Below, in pieces: positions 46,490 to 55,382 of a stretch of DNA of 64,000 bases. Numbering within the stretch: position 1 is the first letter of the stretch; every line of letters begins with the position of its first letter. Under the pieces are notes generated by a model, which saw only the letters and a program-made list of their open reading frames with translations, ran no database searches and was not told the DNA's origin. Both the position numbers and the translations under genes were made by a program. The stretch is from NCBI RefSeq assembly GCF_007341385.1, contig NZ_VJYD01000004.1, forward strand, positions 248,001-312,000. The letters are read 5' to 3'. Origin of the DNA: Flavobacterium daemonense. GTDB lineage: Bacteria; Bacteroidota; Bacteroidia; Flavobacteriales; Flavobacteriaceae.

Positions 46490-48679
46490 TTATTTGGTAA
46501 ATAACAATTCTCTGTATTTTGTCAAAGTCCAAGTTTCATCATCGACTAGTAATTCTAATTTATCAGAATGTGTACGAATGTCTTCAAAATAAGGCTTTAC
46601 TTTATTGCAATATGCCTCGGCCATTTTTTGAGCATCTGTCAATTGATTAGCTTTCTTTCTTTCATTTGTCATTGCCAATACTTTAGAATTGATTCCTTCA
46701 ATATGACCTGAAATTTCTTTGATTAAAGTAATCTGCTCTTTTGCAATCGTTTCAAATTCTTTCCCGAAGATTTCTTTTAATCCTTTTACATTTTCAATTA
46801 AAGTATTTTGATAACGAATTGCCGTCGGGATAACATGATTTCTTGCAATATCACCTAAAACTCTTCCTTCAATTTGGATTTTCTTAGTATATTCCTCTAA
46901 TTCAATTTCGTAACGCGCTTCCGCTTCTACGTGATTGAAAATACCAAGTTCTTCAAATAAATCCAAAGCTTGTTTTGAAACTTTAGCTTTAATAGCTTCT
47001 GGAGTAGTTTTAAAATTGCTTAATCCTCTTTTTGCTGCTTCTTTTTCCCAAGCTTCGCTATAACCGTCACCTTCAAAAAGAATCTTTTTAGATTGTTTGA
47101 TGTATTCTCTTAGAACATTAAAAATAGCATCATCCTTTTTCATGTCTTTCGACTCGATCAGGTTTTCTACTTCGTTTTTAAAATCCTTTAATTGTTTTGC
47201 AACAATTGCATTTAAAGTTGTCATTGCATTTGAACAGTTTGAATTTGAACCAACGGCTCTAAACTCAAATTTATTTCCTGTAAATGCAAAAGGCGAAGTT
47301 CTGTTTCTATCTGTATTATCTAACAATACGTCTGGAATTTTTCCGACAACATTTAATTTAAGATCTGTTTTTTCTTCTGGCGAAAGTTTTCCTGTTGTTA
47401 CGCTTTCTAATTCAGATAAAACTTTTGTCAACTGCGCACCAATAAATACCGACATAATTGCTGGCGGTGCTTCGTTTGCTCCTAATCTATGGTCGTTGCT
47501 TGCTGTTGCGATAGAAGCTCTTAATAAAGTTTCGTTATCGTTTACTGCTTTTATTGTATTAATAAAGAAAGTCAAAAACTGCAAATTGCTCATTGGCGTT
47601 TTACTCGGACTCAATAAATTAACTCCTGTATCAGTTGCCAACGACCAGTTATTGTGCTTTCCTGAACCGTTTACTCCTTTAAATGGTTTTTCATGGAATA
47701 ATACTTTAAAGTCATGACGTTCAGCTACTCTTTGCATCACATCCATTAATAAAGAGTTATGATCTACGGCTAGATTGGTCTCTTCAAAAATCGGCGCTAA
47801 CTCAAACTGATTTGGTGCAACTTCATTATGACGCGTTTTTACGGGAATTCCCAACAACATACATTCCTGCTCTAAATCTCTCATATAAGTAAGCGCACGA
47901 GTTGGAATCGATCCGAAATAATGGTCGTCTAACTGTTGTCCTTTTGCAGATGTATGTCCTAATAAAGTTCTTCCTGTCATCATTAAATCAGGACGAGAAT
48001 TTGCCAAAGCTTTGTCGATTAAGAAATATTCCTGTTCCCATCCTAAAGTTGCTGTAACTTTTTTTACGTTTTTGTCAAAATATTTACAAACTTCTGTCGC
48101 CGCTTCGTCAATTGCAGATAATGCTCTTAATAAAGGTATTTTATTATCTAAAGCCTCACCTGTGTAGGCAATAAAAACTGTCGGAATACATAAAGTTGTA
48201 CCATATATAAAAGCAGGTGAAGTTGGGTCCCAGGCTGTATAACCTCTTGCTTCAAAAGTATTTCTGATTCCTCCATTCGGAAAACTTGAAGCATCTGGCT
48301 CTTGTTGTACTAATTGTGCTCCGCCAAATTTCTCTACAACATCACTTCCATCATAAGATGTTTCAAAAAATGCATCATGTTTCTCAGCAGTTGTTCCTGT
48401 CAATGGCTGAAACCAGTGTGTATAATGCGTAACGCCTTTAGACAAAGCCCATTCTTTCATTCCCATGGCAATATAATCTGCCAGTTTTCTTTCTATTTTA
48501 GTTCCATGCTGAATCGCATCTCTAACTCCTTTTAAAGCATCTGAAGTCAAGTACTGCTTCATCGCTTTTTCATTAAACACATTTGAACCAAAAAGATTTG
48601 ATTTTCTATCAATTTCCTCAAATTGTACTGGCTTTCTTGTAGAAGCTTCTTTTAAAGCTTGAAAACGTAATGTTGACAT
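46490..48679 (-). CDS. glnN: Glutamine synthetase type III
   Basis: The 729-residue enzyme matches GSIII, the long family of Bacteroidota and cyanobacteria: GWEQEYFLIDKALANSRPD, TRHNEVAPNQFELAPIFEE and HEKPFKGVNGSGKHNNWSL carry the metal- and glutamate-binding residues. The region RTSPFAFTGNKFEFRAVGSN is also typical. It makes glutamine from glutamate, ammonia and ATP. It is divergent from glnA (GSII) across a 427-bp region with matching promoter boxes. Confidence 0.96.
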   Translation of the reverse strand: MSTLRFQALKEASTRKPVQFEEIDRKSNLFGSNVFNEKAMKQYLTSDALKGVRDAIQHGTKIERKLADYIAMGMKEWALSKGVTHYTHWFQPLTGTTAEKHDAFFETSYDGSDVVEKFGGAQLVQQEPDASSFPNGGIRNTFEARGYTAWDPTSPAFIYGTTLCIPTVFIAYTGEALDNKIPLLRALSAIDEAATEVCKYFDKNVKKVTATLGWEQEYFLIDKALANSRPDLMMTGRTLLGHTSAKGQQLDDHYFGSIPTRALTYMRDLEQECMLLGIPVKTRHNEVAPNQFELAPIFEETNLAVDHNSLLMDVMQRVAERHDFKVLFHEKPFKGVNGSGKHNNWSLATDTGVNLLSPSKTPMSNLQFLTFFINTIKAVNDNETLLRASIATASNDHRLGANEAPPAIMSVFIGAQLTKVLSELESVTTGKLSPEEKTDLKLNVVGKIPDVLLDNTDRNRTSPFAFTGNKFEFRAVGSNSNCSNAMTTLNAIVAKQLKDFKNEVENLIESKDMKKDDAIFNVLREYIKQSKKILFEGDGYSEAWEKEAAKRGLSNFKTTPEAIKAKVSKQALDLFEELGIFNHVEAEARYEIELEEYTKKIQIEGRVLGDIARNHVIPTAIRYQNTLIENVKGLKEIFGKEFETIAKEQITLIKEISGHIEGINSKVLAMTNERKKANQLTDAQKMAEAYCNKVKPYFEDIRTHSDKLELLVDDETWTLTKYRELLFTK

Positions 48680-48728
48680 GTATTTTGATTTTAAGAATTC
48701 GTAATAATTTTCACAGAAAAACGAAGAA

Positions 48729-48736
48729 CAAATATA
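48729..48736 (-). promoter_or_regulatory. -7 box of glnN
   Basis: On the minus strand TATATTTG matches TAnnTTTG, 49 nt before the ATG. No good -33 TTG was found. Confidence 0.55.
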
Positions 48737-49060
48737 AACAATAAAAATGCCTGTTCAGAATATAAGTTTTAGATTTTTGACCCACAATTATGCAACATAT
48801 CATGCTTTTTACAAAGAATAAACAAACACAATCAAGAAATGTAACAAAATACTTCAATAATCATCATTAAATAAACATTTTTTCATAATTCCTTAACCCA
48901 AAAAATCAAAAATAGTCCTTAATTATTACGAATTTATTTTTTATAGCGCACTAAAATTGCTTTTTTAAAAATATACCCCTGCCAAAATTACGCTTCTCTA
49001 AAAAATAATACTCTGCAAAACAAAATAGCCCCCTAATTTTTAGGAGTAAAAAAATAAATC

Positions 49061-49068
49061 TATATTTG
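49061..49068 (+). promoter_or_regulatory. -7 box of glnA
   Basis: TATATTTG matches TAnnTTTG, 38 nt before the ATG. It is the same octamer as in front of the divergent glnN. Confidence 0.6.
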
Positions 49069-49106
49069 ACCCAGCGAAAAAACAAAAAAAATAAATTTAT
49101 ATTATT

Positions 49107-50123
49107 ATGGCTAAAATTAAGTTAGAGTACATTTGGTTAGACGGATACGAGCCAACTCAAAATCTTAGAAGTAAAACTAAAGTTGAAGAACATGACAACT
49201 TCAAAGGAACATTAGAGGAACTTGGAAACTGGTCATTTGATGGTTCATCAACAAAACAAGCAGAAGGCGGATCTTCTGACTGTCTTTTAGTTCCAGTTGC
49301 AATCTATCCAGATCCAACTCGTATCAATGGATGGTTAGTAATGTCTGAAGTTATGTATGCTGACGGAACTCCACACCCATCTAACGGAAGAGCTACAATT
49401 GATGATGAAGATGATGATTTTTGGTTTGGTTTCGAACAAGAGTATTTCATCATGGATACTAAAACTCAACTTCCACTTGGTTTCCCTGTTGGAGGTTACC
49501 CTGCTCCACAAGGGATGTACTACTGTTCAGTAGGTGGAAAAAACACACACGGAAGAAAATTAGTTGAAGAGCATGCTGATTTATGTATCGCTGCTGGAAT
49601 CAACTTTGAAGGAATCAACCAAGAGGTTGCTTGCGGACAATGGGAATTCCAATTATTCGCTAAAGGAGCTAAAAAAGCTGGAGATGAAATCTGGGTTGCT
49701 CGTTACTTATTAGATCGTTTGACTGAAAAATACGGTTACTATATTGAATATCACCCAAAACCTCTAGGAGATACTGACTGGAATGGTTCTGGAATGCACG
49801 CTAACTTCTCTAACAATGTATTGAGAACATGTGGAGACCAAGCAACTTACGAAAGAATCTGTGAGGCTTTCCGTCCTGTTACTGCTGAGCACATCGCAGT
49901 TTACGGAGCTTACAACGATCAACGTTTAACTGGTAAGCACGAAACTGCTTCTATCCACGATTTCTCTTATGGAGTTTCAGACAGAGGATGTTCTATCAGA
50001 ATTCCTTTGATGACTGTTCAAAAAGGATGGAAAGGATGGTTGGAAGACAGAAGACCAGCTTCAAACGGAGACCCATACAAAATTGCAGCAAGAATTATCA
50101 AAACTGTTAAATCAGCGCTATAA
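49107..50123 (+). CDS. glnA: Glutamine synthetase type II (eukaryote-like)
   Basis: The 338-residue enzyme is of the short, eukaryote-like GSII class: KLEYIWLDGYEPTQNLRSKT, GNWSFDGSSTKQAEG, GFEQEYFIMD, NQEVACGQWEFQLF and WNGSGMHANFSNN, with TGKHETASIHDFSYG and RGCSIRIP near the end. It lacks the adenylylation loop of GSI, so it is not controlled that way. It pairs with the divergent GSIII gene; the two enzymes may serve different nitrogen conditions. A strong terminator follows. Confidence 0.96.
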   Translation: MAKIKLEYIWLDGYEPTQNLRSKTKVEEHDNFKGTLEELGNWSFDGSSTKQAEGGSSDCLLVPVAIYPDPTRINGWLVMSEVMYADGTPHPSNGRATIDDEDDDFWFGFEQEYFIMDTKTQLPLGFPVGGYPAPQGMYYCSVGGKNTHGRKLVEEHADLCIAAGINFEGINQEVACGQWEFQLFAKGAKKAGDEIWVARYLLDRLTEKYGYYIEYHPKPLGDTDWNGSGMHANFSNNVLRTCGDQATYERICEAFRPVTAEHIAVYGAYNDQRLTGKHETASIHDFSYGVSDRGCSIRIPLMTVQKGWKGWLEDRRPASNGDPYKIAARIIKTVKSAL

Positions 50124-50145
50124 TTCAAAGCTTAAATTATATTCT

Positions 50146-50179
50146 AAAAGTGCCAGTTTCATTACTGGCACTTTTTTTT
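50146..50179 (+). terminator. Terminator after glnA
   Basis: A 12-bp perfect stem (50146-50157 with 50164-50175; AAAAGTGCCAGT) is followed by T's. Confidence 0.94.
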
Positions 50180-50217
50180 GTATTTTATTAATATCAGAGT
50201 TGAAATGTCCATGTATT

Positions 50218-50319
50218 TGTCATTTCGAGGCACGAGAAATCTCCGCAAGAAACTCTACAATCAAAATCGCCAATCTTTGTCCCGCCACTTACGGAGATTC
50301 CTCATTCCTCGGAATGACA
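50218..50319. repeat. TGTCATTTCGAGG-type inverted repeat
   Basis: Arms of 28 bp (50218-50245 and 50292-50319) pair with three mismatches. The gap 50124-50511 holds only this repeat, the glnA terminator, a single GAGCGAAGTCGAAA arm (50369-50382) and the terC promoter; short frames across it are not genes. Confidence 0.85.
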
Positions 50320-50479
50320 AGACTGTGTTAAACTTTGACAAAGTTCTAATAAACAACACTTGTCACATTGAGCGAAGTCGAAATGCTTTTTACCTTTCAC
50401 ATCTAGCATTTTACAAAAACCCCTTAATTTTAAAAGTAAGTTTCTTATAAAATTAATTTTAAAGTTGAACTTCAAAACT

Positions 50480-50487
50480 TATCTTTG
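50480..50487 (+). promoter_or_regulatory. -7 box of terC
   Basis: TATCTTTG matches TAnnTTTG, 24 nt before the ATG. A TTG at 50465 is only 12 nt upstream, too close for a -33 element. Confidence 0.55.
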
Positions 50488-50511
50488 TATCTCACTTAAA
50501 AAATCATCATA

Positions 50512-51483
50512 ATGGTCTGGACTCTATTTTTAATAGCTGTTGTTTTAATTCTTGCTTTAGATTTAGGAGTTTTCAACAAAACCCCGCATATCATCAGCAC
50601 CAAAGAAGCCAGTAAATGGACATTGATCTGGGTTACTTTATCTTTCCTGTTTTCTGGAGTAATATATTGGCTCTACACCACCGATTATATCGCAAATCCT
50701 GATAAACTGTTGCCAATGGCGGCTTCAATGAAGTTTATTACAGGTTATTTGATTGAACTTTCGCTTAGCGTTGATAATATATTTGTAATTGCAATCATTT
50801 TTGCATCATTCAAGATTCCGCAAAAATACCAGCACCGTGTTTTATTCTGGGGAATTCTAGGCGCAATTGTTTTCCGTGGCTTGATGATTTTCTTCGGAGT
50901 GATGTTGATCAATAAATTCACTTGGACAACCTATTTATTTGGCGCTTTCTTGATTTTTACGGCTATAAAAATGCTTTTTTCTGGCGAAGACGAAGATTTC
51001 CACCCAAAAGATTCTTTCATATATAAGGTACTAGGAAAAGTTATTCCGATTACATCTGAAATGGATGGCGAGAAATTTTTCATTGTAACCAAAGCTGCAA
51101 AAAAAGCTGCAACTCCGTTATTTGTCGCTTTGATTGTAATTGAAGTTATGGACGTTTTATTTGCCGTAGATAGTGTTCCGGCGATTCTTGCGATTACTAA
51201 AGATCCGTTTTTAGTATTCAGTTCTAATATTTTTGCTATCCTTGGATTACGTTCTATGTATTTCTTTTTGGCAAATATGTTGGCGAAATTCAGTTATTTG
51301 GAATACAGTTTAGTTGCGATCCTAGCTTTCGTTGGATTAAAAATGCTTCTTCACGATTGGATTCAGGTTCCAGAATGGGCTTCTTTGGGATTTATCGCCT
51401 TGTCGCTTTTAGTTGGAGTTTTAGTTTCACTTAAATTTGGAAAAGAAAAACTATTAACAGATTCAGATTCTACGGAACAATAA
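50512..51483 (+). CDS. TerC/Alx family integral membrane protein
   Basis: The 323-residue protein has about nine membrane helices and the TerC motifs ALDLGVFNKTP, ELSLSVDNIFVIAIIF and EVMDVLFAVDSVPAI, with acidic residues in helices that fit metal (manganese) handling. TerC/Alx proteins are thought to export manganese or to support metal loading of secreted proteins. It is convergent with the collagen-like lipoprotein gene across a shared terminator. Confidence 0.94.
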   Translation: MVWTLFLIAVVLILALDLGVFNKTPHIISTKEASKWTLIWVTLSFLFSGVIYWLYTTDYIANPDKLLPMAASMKFITGYLIELSLSVDNIFVIAIIFASFKIPQKYQHRVLFWGILGAIVFRGLMIFFGVMLINKFTWTTYLFGAFLIFTAIKMLFSGEDEDFHPKDSFIYKVLGKVIPITSEMDGEKFFIVTKAAKKAATPLFVALIVIEVMDVLFAVDSVPAILAITKDPFLVFSSNIFAILGLRSMYFFLANMLAKFSYLEYSLVAILAFVGLKMLLHDWIQVPEWASLGFIALSLLVGVLVSLKFGKEKLLTDSDSTEQ

Positions 51484-51505
51484 TTATTATAAAACATATA
51501 ATTAT

Positions 51506-51543
51506 AAAAAAAAAAAGGAAATCTTACGATTTCCTTTTTTTTA
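51506..51543. terminator. Bidirectional terminator between terC and the lipoprotein gene
   Basis: A stem GGAAATC with GATTTCC is extended by A and T runs on both sides; loop TTAC. It serves both converging genes. Confidence 0.9.
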
Positions 51544-51553
51544 TTTCTCTTTA

Positions 51554-52075
51554 CTAGTTTAACTTTTTAACATTACTATCATCAATGTTGTAACGTTTAA
51601 TGACAGCATTGTAATCTGAATAATCGGGTTTATTAACCGATTTAGATGAAAAATCTCCCGGCACAATTACGATTCTAAATGTTTGATTTTTTAGTAATTC
51701 TGGCGTTAATGATAAATCATAATTTCCACCTGCATAAATCGTAAAATCTTCTTTGCTAAAATCAAAATCATAATCAAGCTCCCCTTTTGCAGTATATAAA
51801 GTTCTTGGGATTTGTTGCCAAACCGGAGTATTTGCATCGATAGTTCCAGTTAATCTATAAATCAAAATAACGTCAGAACTAAAAATATTTGGCGTTAATT
51901 TTCTATAAATGTAATAACCATCTTTAGCAGTGTAATCAAAATTCACATTTGGAAGCTCAAAGACTTCAGCGATTAATCCATCTTGTCCCGGAGGACCCGG
52001 AGGCCCTTCTGGTCCTTCACAGCTTGAAAACACGATTAATCCAACAAGGGCAAATAAGGTAAGTATCTTTTTCAT
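51554..52075 (-). CDS. Lipoprotein with short collagen-like segment
   Basis: The 173-residue lipoprotein (Cys19 in FSSC) begins after the lipid site with EGPEGPPGPPGQDG, four to five Gly-X-Y collagen triplets. A beta-rich domain of about 135 residues follows (VNFDYTAKDGYYIYRKL, TFRIVIVPGDFSSKS). The segment is too short for a stable collagen helix alone, so it may be a rigid stalk or trimerisation seed. The function is unknown; similar lipoproteins are frequent in Flavobacteria. Confidence 0.8.
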   Translation of the reverse strand: MKKILTLFALVGLIVFSSCEGPEGPPGPPGQDGLIAEVFELPNVNFDYTAKDGYYIYRKLTPNIFSSDVILIYRLTGTIDANTPVWQQIPRTLYTAKGELDYDFDFSKEDFTIYAGGNYDLSLTPELLKNQTFRIVIVPGDFSSKSVNKPDYSDYNAVIKRYNIDDSNVKKLN

Positions 52076-52161
52076 AATATTTTGTTTTTTAAAGTTTATA
52101 AAAGCATTCCAAAAACCAAACCAAAAAATTTGCTAAACCGGTCTTTGAATAAAATTTCCAA

Positions 52162-53031
52162 TTATTTTTTAGCAACAACCTGATTTTTAAGTAAGATTTT
52201 GTTGAAAAATAATACATGGTAAGGTAGTGAATTTTCCCAATAATCCCAAGTATGCGCGCCAGGACGTTCGGTATAATCGTGTTCTACTTTATTATAAACT
52301 AATCTTCGGTGCAATTCTCTGTTTGGTTCAATTAAAAAATCATCAACGCCACAATCTATAATTAATGGCAATTTGTTTGCTTTTATTTTATCCAACATAT
52401 TCATAACCGCATATTGCTCATACATTTCGGTACTGCCACTTTTATCGCCAAAAACCGGCTGCATCAATTTTACGACTTGAGCTGCTGAATCTCTATTAAG
52501 CATCGTACTCATATCTACAGCACCGCTCATACTTCCTGCCGCACAAAATAAATCGGGATGTTTTGCTGAAAGATACAAAGCACCGTGACCTCCCATCGAA
52601 AGTCCGGTAATTACTCTTCCGCTTTTATTGCTGATGGTTCGGTAAGTTTTATCTACTTTCTGAATTACTTCTTGAGTTACAAAAGTCTCAAACTGGCTTT
52701 CTTTATTTACTGGACTGTCTAAATAGAAGCTAAAAACTTCGCCTTCTGGCATTACAATAATTATATTGTATTGATCTGACAATGTCTGAACTAATTTTTT
52801 ATTTGGTGTATTTTTTAGCCAATCGCTAAAATGTCCGTAGGCGCCATGCAAAAGATACATAACTGGAAAAGCCGATTTGCTTTTAGCATAAGAATTTGGT
52901 AAAACTACCGCTGCTTTATAGGTTTTTCCCATTGCGGTACTGGCAACTTGCAAAGTGTCAACTTTTGCTGCATAGGTTATCGTAGTCAAGCAAAGCAAAA
53001 ACAGCGACAATAGCATTTTAAATTTCTTCAT
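52162..53031 (-). CDS. Secreted alpha/beta hydrolase (FrmB/esterase D-like)
   Basis: The start is at 53031 (MKKFKMLLSLFLLC), with a signal ending at ITYAA; the longer frame adds 33 unlikely residues. The catalytic Ser lies in GLSMGGHGAL, with a likely Asp in DCGVDDFLIE and His in GAHTWDYW. YLLHGAYGHFSDWL forms the oxyanion side. The family includes feruloyl/acetyl xylan-type and S-formylglutathione esterases; a secreted form points to polysaccharide ester cleavage. Confidence 0.9.
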   Translation of the reverse strand: MKKFKMLLSLFLLCLTTITYAAKVDTLQVASTAMGKTYKAAVVLPNSYAKSKSAFPVMYLLHGAYGHFSDWLKNTPNKKLVQTLSDQYNIIIVMPEGEVFSFYLDSPVNKESQFETFVTQEVIQKVDKTYRTISNKSGRVITGLSMGGHGALYLSAKHPDLFCAAGSMSGAVDMSTMLNRDSAAQVVKLMQPVFGDKSGSTEMYEQYAVMNMLDKIKANKLPLIIDCGVDDFLIEPNRELHRRLVYNKVEHDYTERPGAHTWDYWENSLPYHVLFFNKILLKNQVVAKK

Positions 53032-53123
53032 TGTGATATTTTTTTTCTGATTAGGGATTGTAAATATACCTTTTTCAAAATAAAATATATGAAAAATCCG
53101 ACTGCTTTTATTCAAAAAAGAAT

Positions 53124-53174
53124 TAGCCACGAATTCACGAATTTTATTATTATTGATTCGTGAATTCGTGGCTA
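53124..53174. repeat. Perfect CCACGAATTCACGAAT inverted repeat
   Basis: Perfect 19-bp arms at 53124-53142 and 53156-53174 have a 13-nt AT loop, between the esterase and AraC genes. On the minus strand it could end the AraC transcript. Related to the repeats at 22872 and 35022. Confidence 0.88.
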
Positions 53175-53206
53175 AAAAATTATTTAACCAGCAATATAAA
53201 AAAAAA

Positions 53207-54079
53207 CTAACTAATTATAGTCTTGTGTTCTAAACGGTATTGCGACGCGCTTTTACCCGTGTATTGTTTAAAAGATTTGCTGAAATGACTGAAATTATTA
53301 AAACCGCTTTCGTAACAAACTTCATTAATACTCAGCTGTTTTTCGGCTAATAGTTTCGAAGCATGAACTAGGCGATATTCATTTACAAATTCAGTAAATG
53401 TTTTATTCGAAATCTTTTTAAAATAACGGCAAAACGAAGGCGTAGTCATACTAACCAGATTCGAAATCTCGTCAATGGCTATAGATTCCTGAAAATGATC
53501 TTTAACATAATTAAAAACCATATTCATACGATCTGTGTCTTGTGTCTGCAATTCCAACGAAAATCCGTCAGCATTTAAAACCGTATATTCTTCAGATGAT
53601 TCCAATTCATCTAAAATACTCAAAAGTGTCAGCAAGCGCTCAAAAGGAAGCTGGTGCTCCATCATTTCGATTTTTTTGCCAAAATGTTTTTTAGTCTCTC
53701 CGTTAAAAGCAATTCCGGCTTTTGACTGACTAAGAATATTTTGCACCCTTTTCATTTCGGGAGCAACAAAAAAATCGTTTCCTAAAAATTCTGGTTTTAT
53801 ATGAATAACAGTTTCTTTTTTGTTTCCCGTTTGTTCATTTGTAAAACCGCAATGTGGCAAATTTGCACCTATTAATATCAAATCTCCATTCGTGTAATAA
53901 GAAACATGGCTTCCTATTTGTCTTTTTCCCGCACCTCCATTAATATAAACCAACTCAATTTCTGGATGATAATGCCATAAATGGGCTTTACTGTTGGTCT
54001 TTTCGGCATGTTTAGTGTAGGTAAAAGAACTTCCGTATGAGTTTGATATCACTTCAAGAGCTGGGGCGACTGTTTTCAT
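53207..54079 (-). CDS. AraC family transcriptional regulator
   Basis: The start is at 54079 (MKTVAPALEVISNSYG). The 290-residue protein has an N-terminal cupin-type sensing domain (about 20-110; HLWHYHPEIELVYINGGAG, GDLILIGANLPHCG). The C-terminal double helix-turn-helix (about 190-285) has AIDEISNLVSMTTPSFCRYFK and SINEVCYESGFNNFSHFSKSF. It probably senses a sugar or similar ligand. A partial copy of the element found in front of the tandem secreted proteins lies 32-88 bp upstream of its start, so it is a candidate regulator of that cluster. Confidence 0.93.
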   Translation of the reverse strand: MKTVAPALEVISNSYGSSFTYTKHAEKTNSKAHLWHYHPEIELVYINGGAGKRQIGSHVSYYTNGDLILIGANLPHCGFTNEQTGNKKETVIHIKPEFLGNDFFVAPEMKRVQNILSQSKAGIAFNGETKKHFGKKIEMMEHQLPFERLLTLLSILDELESSEEYTVLNADGFSLELQTQDTDRMNMVFNYVKDHFQESIAIDEISNLVSMTTPSFCRYFKKISNKTFTEFVNEYRLVHASKLLAEKQLSINEVCYESGFNNFSHFSKSFKQYTGKSASQYRLEHKTIIS

Positions 54080-54110
54080 GATAATATCTTTAAAAAATAA
54101 TAGCAAATTT

Positions 54111-54167
54111 AACAAAAACACCTAAAATAATTCAAATTTTAACCTATAACGGTTTCGTAACTGAGAA
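54111..54167. promoter_or_regulatory. Partial copy (copy 0) of the conserved upstream element
   Basis: This 57-bp segment matches the distal half of copy 1 at 54374-54430 with only a few differences in the AATTCAAATTTTAACCTATA to CGGTTTCGTAA part, then diverges. It lacks the TTG and TAATTT promoter end. It lies upstream of the araC-type gene, which runs the other way. Confidence 0.85.
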
Positions 54168-54345
54168 TTTTTCATAAAAATCAACACATTACCCTTGCTT
54201 ATTTTACACCAAAACAGCCAATTTTTTCAGGTCTCATTTTTTTATCAATGATTTTTTTCAAATATCATATTTAAAACCGCTTTTTTATACAGATATAGCA
54301 TTTCTGTAAGAAAACCAGAAGATTTTAACAAACGTAATTTTCATC

Positions 54346-54455
54346 AAAACATTGAAAAATAATTGCCCAATTAACAAAAACACCTAAAATAATTCAAATT
54401 TTAACCTATATCGGTTTCGTAAATGAGAATATAGCATAGAAATTGGAAAATAGAG
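54346..54455 (+). promoter_or_regulatory. Conserved upstream element, copy 1
   Basis: About 110 bp are shared with 55200-55309 and 55941-56050. The best conserved part reads CGGTTTCGTAAATGAGAATA followed by TAGCATAGAAAT and ATAGAGTTGTGT. It lies directly upstream of the promoter of the first tandem gene. Confidence 0.9.
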
Positions 54456-54489
54456 TTGTGTTTAAAAAGCAACTGCTGCAGTAATTTTA
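54456..54489 (+). promoter_or_regulatory. Promoter of the first tandem secreted-protein gene
   Basis: TTG (54456-54458), 23 nt, then TAATTTTA (54482-54489). Spacing is identical in the two sister promoters although the spacer sequence differs. Confidence 0.75.
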
Positions 54490-54528
54490 CATCAGAAAAA
54501 TGAACTAAAAATTTAAACATAAAGAAAT

Positions 54529-54933
54529 ATGAAAACGATTTTAAAATTAAGTTTAGTAGTAGCAGTATTATTATCAGGATTAAATACTTATGCAATTAAT
54601 GGTGAAGGAGAATTTGGTCTTCACGTATTAAAAGGAAATGGTAAACTAATGACGTTTGCTTTGAACCAGACAAAAAAAGCTAATTTGTCAATCTACGATA
54701 AAGCAGGTACTTTATTATATACTGAATATGCATCTGGAAAAGATGGTATCTTAAGAACTTTCAGTTTAGAAGAATTCCCAGCTGGAACTTATTATTTAGA
54801 AGTTGAAGACAGCGTTAAAAAAGTAAGACACGAAATTACTATTACTGATGATGCAACTGTTTTATCATCAAAAGCAATTTCATCTGTTTACAAAACAAAT
54901 GCTGCAAAAAATACTAGCGTAGCAGTACGCTAA
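54529..54933 (+). CDS. Small secreted beta-sandwich protein, tandem paralogue 1
   Basis: The 134-residue protein has a signal peptide ending near TYAIN. The mature part is one beta domain: LHVLKGNGKLMTFALNQ, ANLSIYDKAGTLLYTEYA, LRTFSLEEFPAGTYYLEVED, HEITITDD, ending KNTSVAVR. The pattern resembles the C-terminal sorting-type domains of T9SS cargo, but here it is the whole protein. The function is unknown. It is nearly identical in layout to the next two genes and shares their promoter, so the three are recent duplicates expressed together. Confidence 0.85.
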   Translation: MKTILKLSLVVAVLLSGLNTYAINGEGEFGLHVLKGNGKLMTFALNQTKKANLSIYDKAGTLLYTEYASGKDGILRTFSLEEFPAGTYYLEVEDSVKKVRHEITITDDATVLSSKAISSVYKTNAAKNTSVAVR

Positions 54934-55006
54934 AAAATTTATACTCGAACACAGTATAAAAATGAGGTTAGATAGTTAGTAAAGTTTAAAAACCGAAAGG
55001 TTTTAG

Positions 55007-55042
55007 AAACAGCTCTTTGTGGTTATTGAGCTGTTTTTTTTT
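55007..55042 (+). terminator. Terminator of tandem paralogue 1
   Basis: A 9-bp stem AAACAGCTC with GAGCTGTTT is followed by T's. The same hairpin with the same loop TTTGTGGTTATT follows paralogue 3. Confidence 0.9.
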
Positions 55043-55061
55043 GCTTTTTATTTAACCACAA

Positions 55062-55159
55062 TTTTTAACCGCAAAGACGCAAAGGTTTCGCAAGGCTCGC
55101 AAAGTTTAATATAGGTTTGCGAACCTTGCGTTTTTTCTTTGCGTCTTTGCGGTTAAAAA
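55062..55159. repeat. AACCGCAAAGACGCAAAG inverted repeat
   Basis: Perfect 23-bp arms (55062-55084 and 55137-55159) enclose a second weaker inverted repeat (CGCAAGGCTCGCAAA with TTTGCGAACCTTGCG). It lies between the terminator of paralogue 1 and the element of paralogue 2 and is absent from the equivalent gap before paralogue 3, so it was inserted after duplication. Confidence 0.88.
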
Positions 55160-55199
55160 AACCTCTCTTTTGTAAAGAAATCATCAACTCAAAATCACC

Positions 55200-55309
55200 A
55201 AAACATTAAAAAATAATTACCCAATTAACATAATCATTAAATATAATTCAAAATTTAACTTATAACGGTTTCGTAAATGAGAATATAGCATAGAAATCTG
55301 CAAATAGAG
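55200..55309 (+). promoter_or_regulatory. Conserved upstream element, copy 2
   Basis: This is the same element as at 54346-54455, with scattered changes in the distal AT-rich part. The core CGGTTTCGTAAATGAGAATA and the following TAGCATAGAAATCTGCAAAT are unchanged relative to copy 3. Confidence 0.9.
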
Positions 55310-55343
55310 TTGTGTATTTTCTTATATATCATAAGTAATTTAG
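55310..55343 (+). promoter_or_regulatory. Promoter of tandem paralogue 2
   Basis: TTG (55310-55312), 23 nt, TAATTTAG (55336-55343), then CATCAGA as in copies 1 and 3. Confidence 0.75.
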
Positions 55344-55382
55344 CATCAGAGAATTAGATCTATTAATTTAAAAACTAATGCT

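Larger units (their letters stand above)
48680..49106. other. Divergent glnN-glnA promoter region
   Basis: This 427 bp of gene-free, AT-rich DNA lies between two glutamine synthetase genes transcribed away from each other. Each side has an identical TATATTTG box (listed separately). No hairpin or tandem repeat of note was seen. Confidence 0.7.

Noticed and set aside
50083-50450. Two overlapping short frames after glnA
   Set aside because: They read through the glnA end, its terminator and a dispersed inverted repeat; no signal, no motif and repeat-encoded composition.
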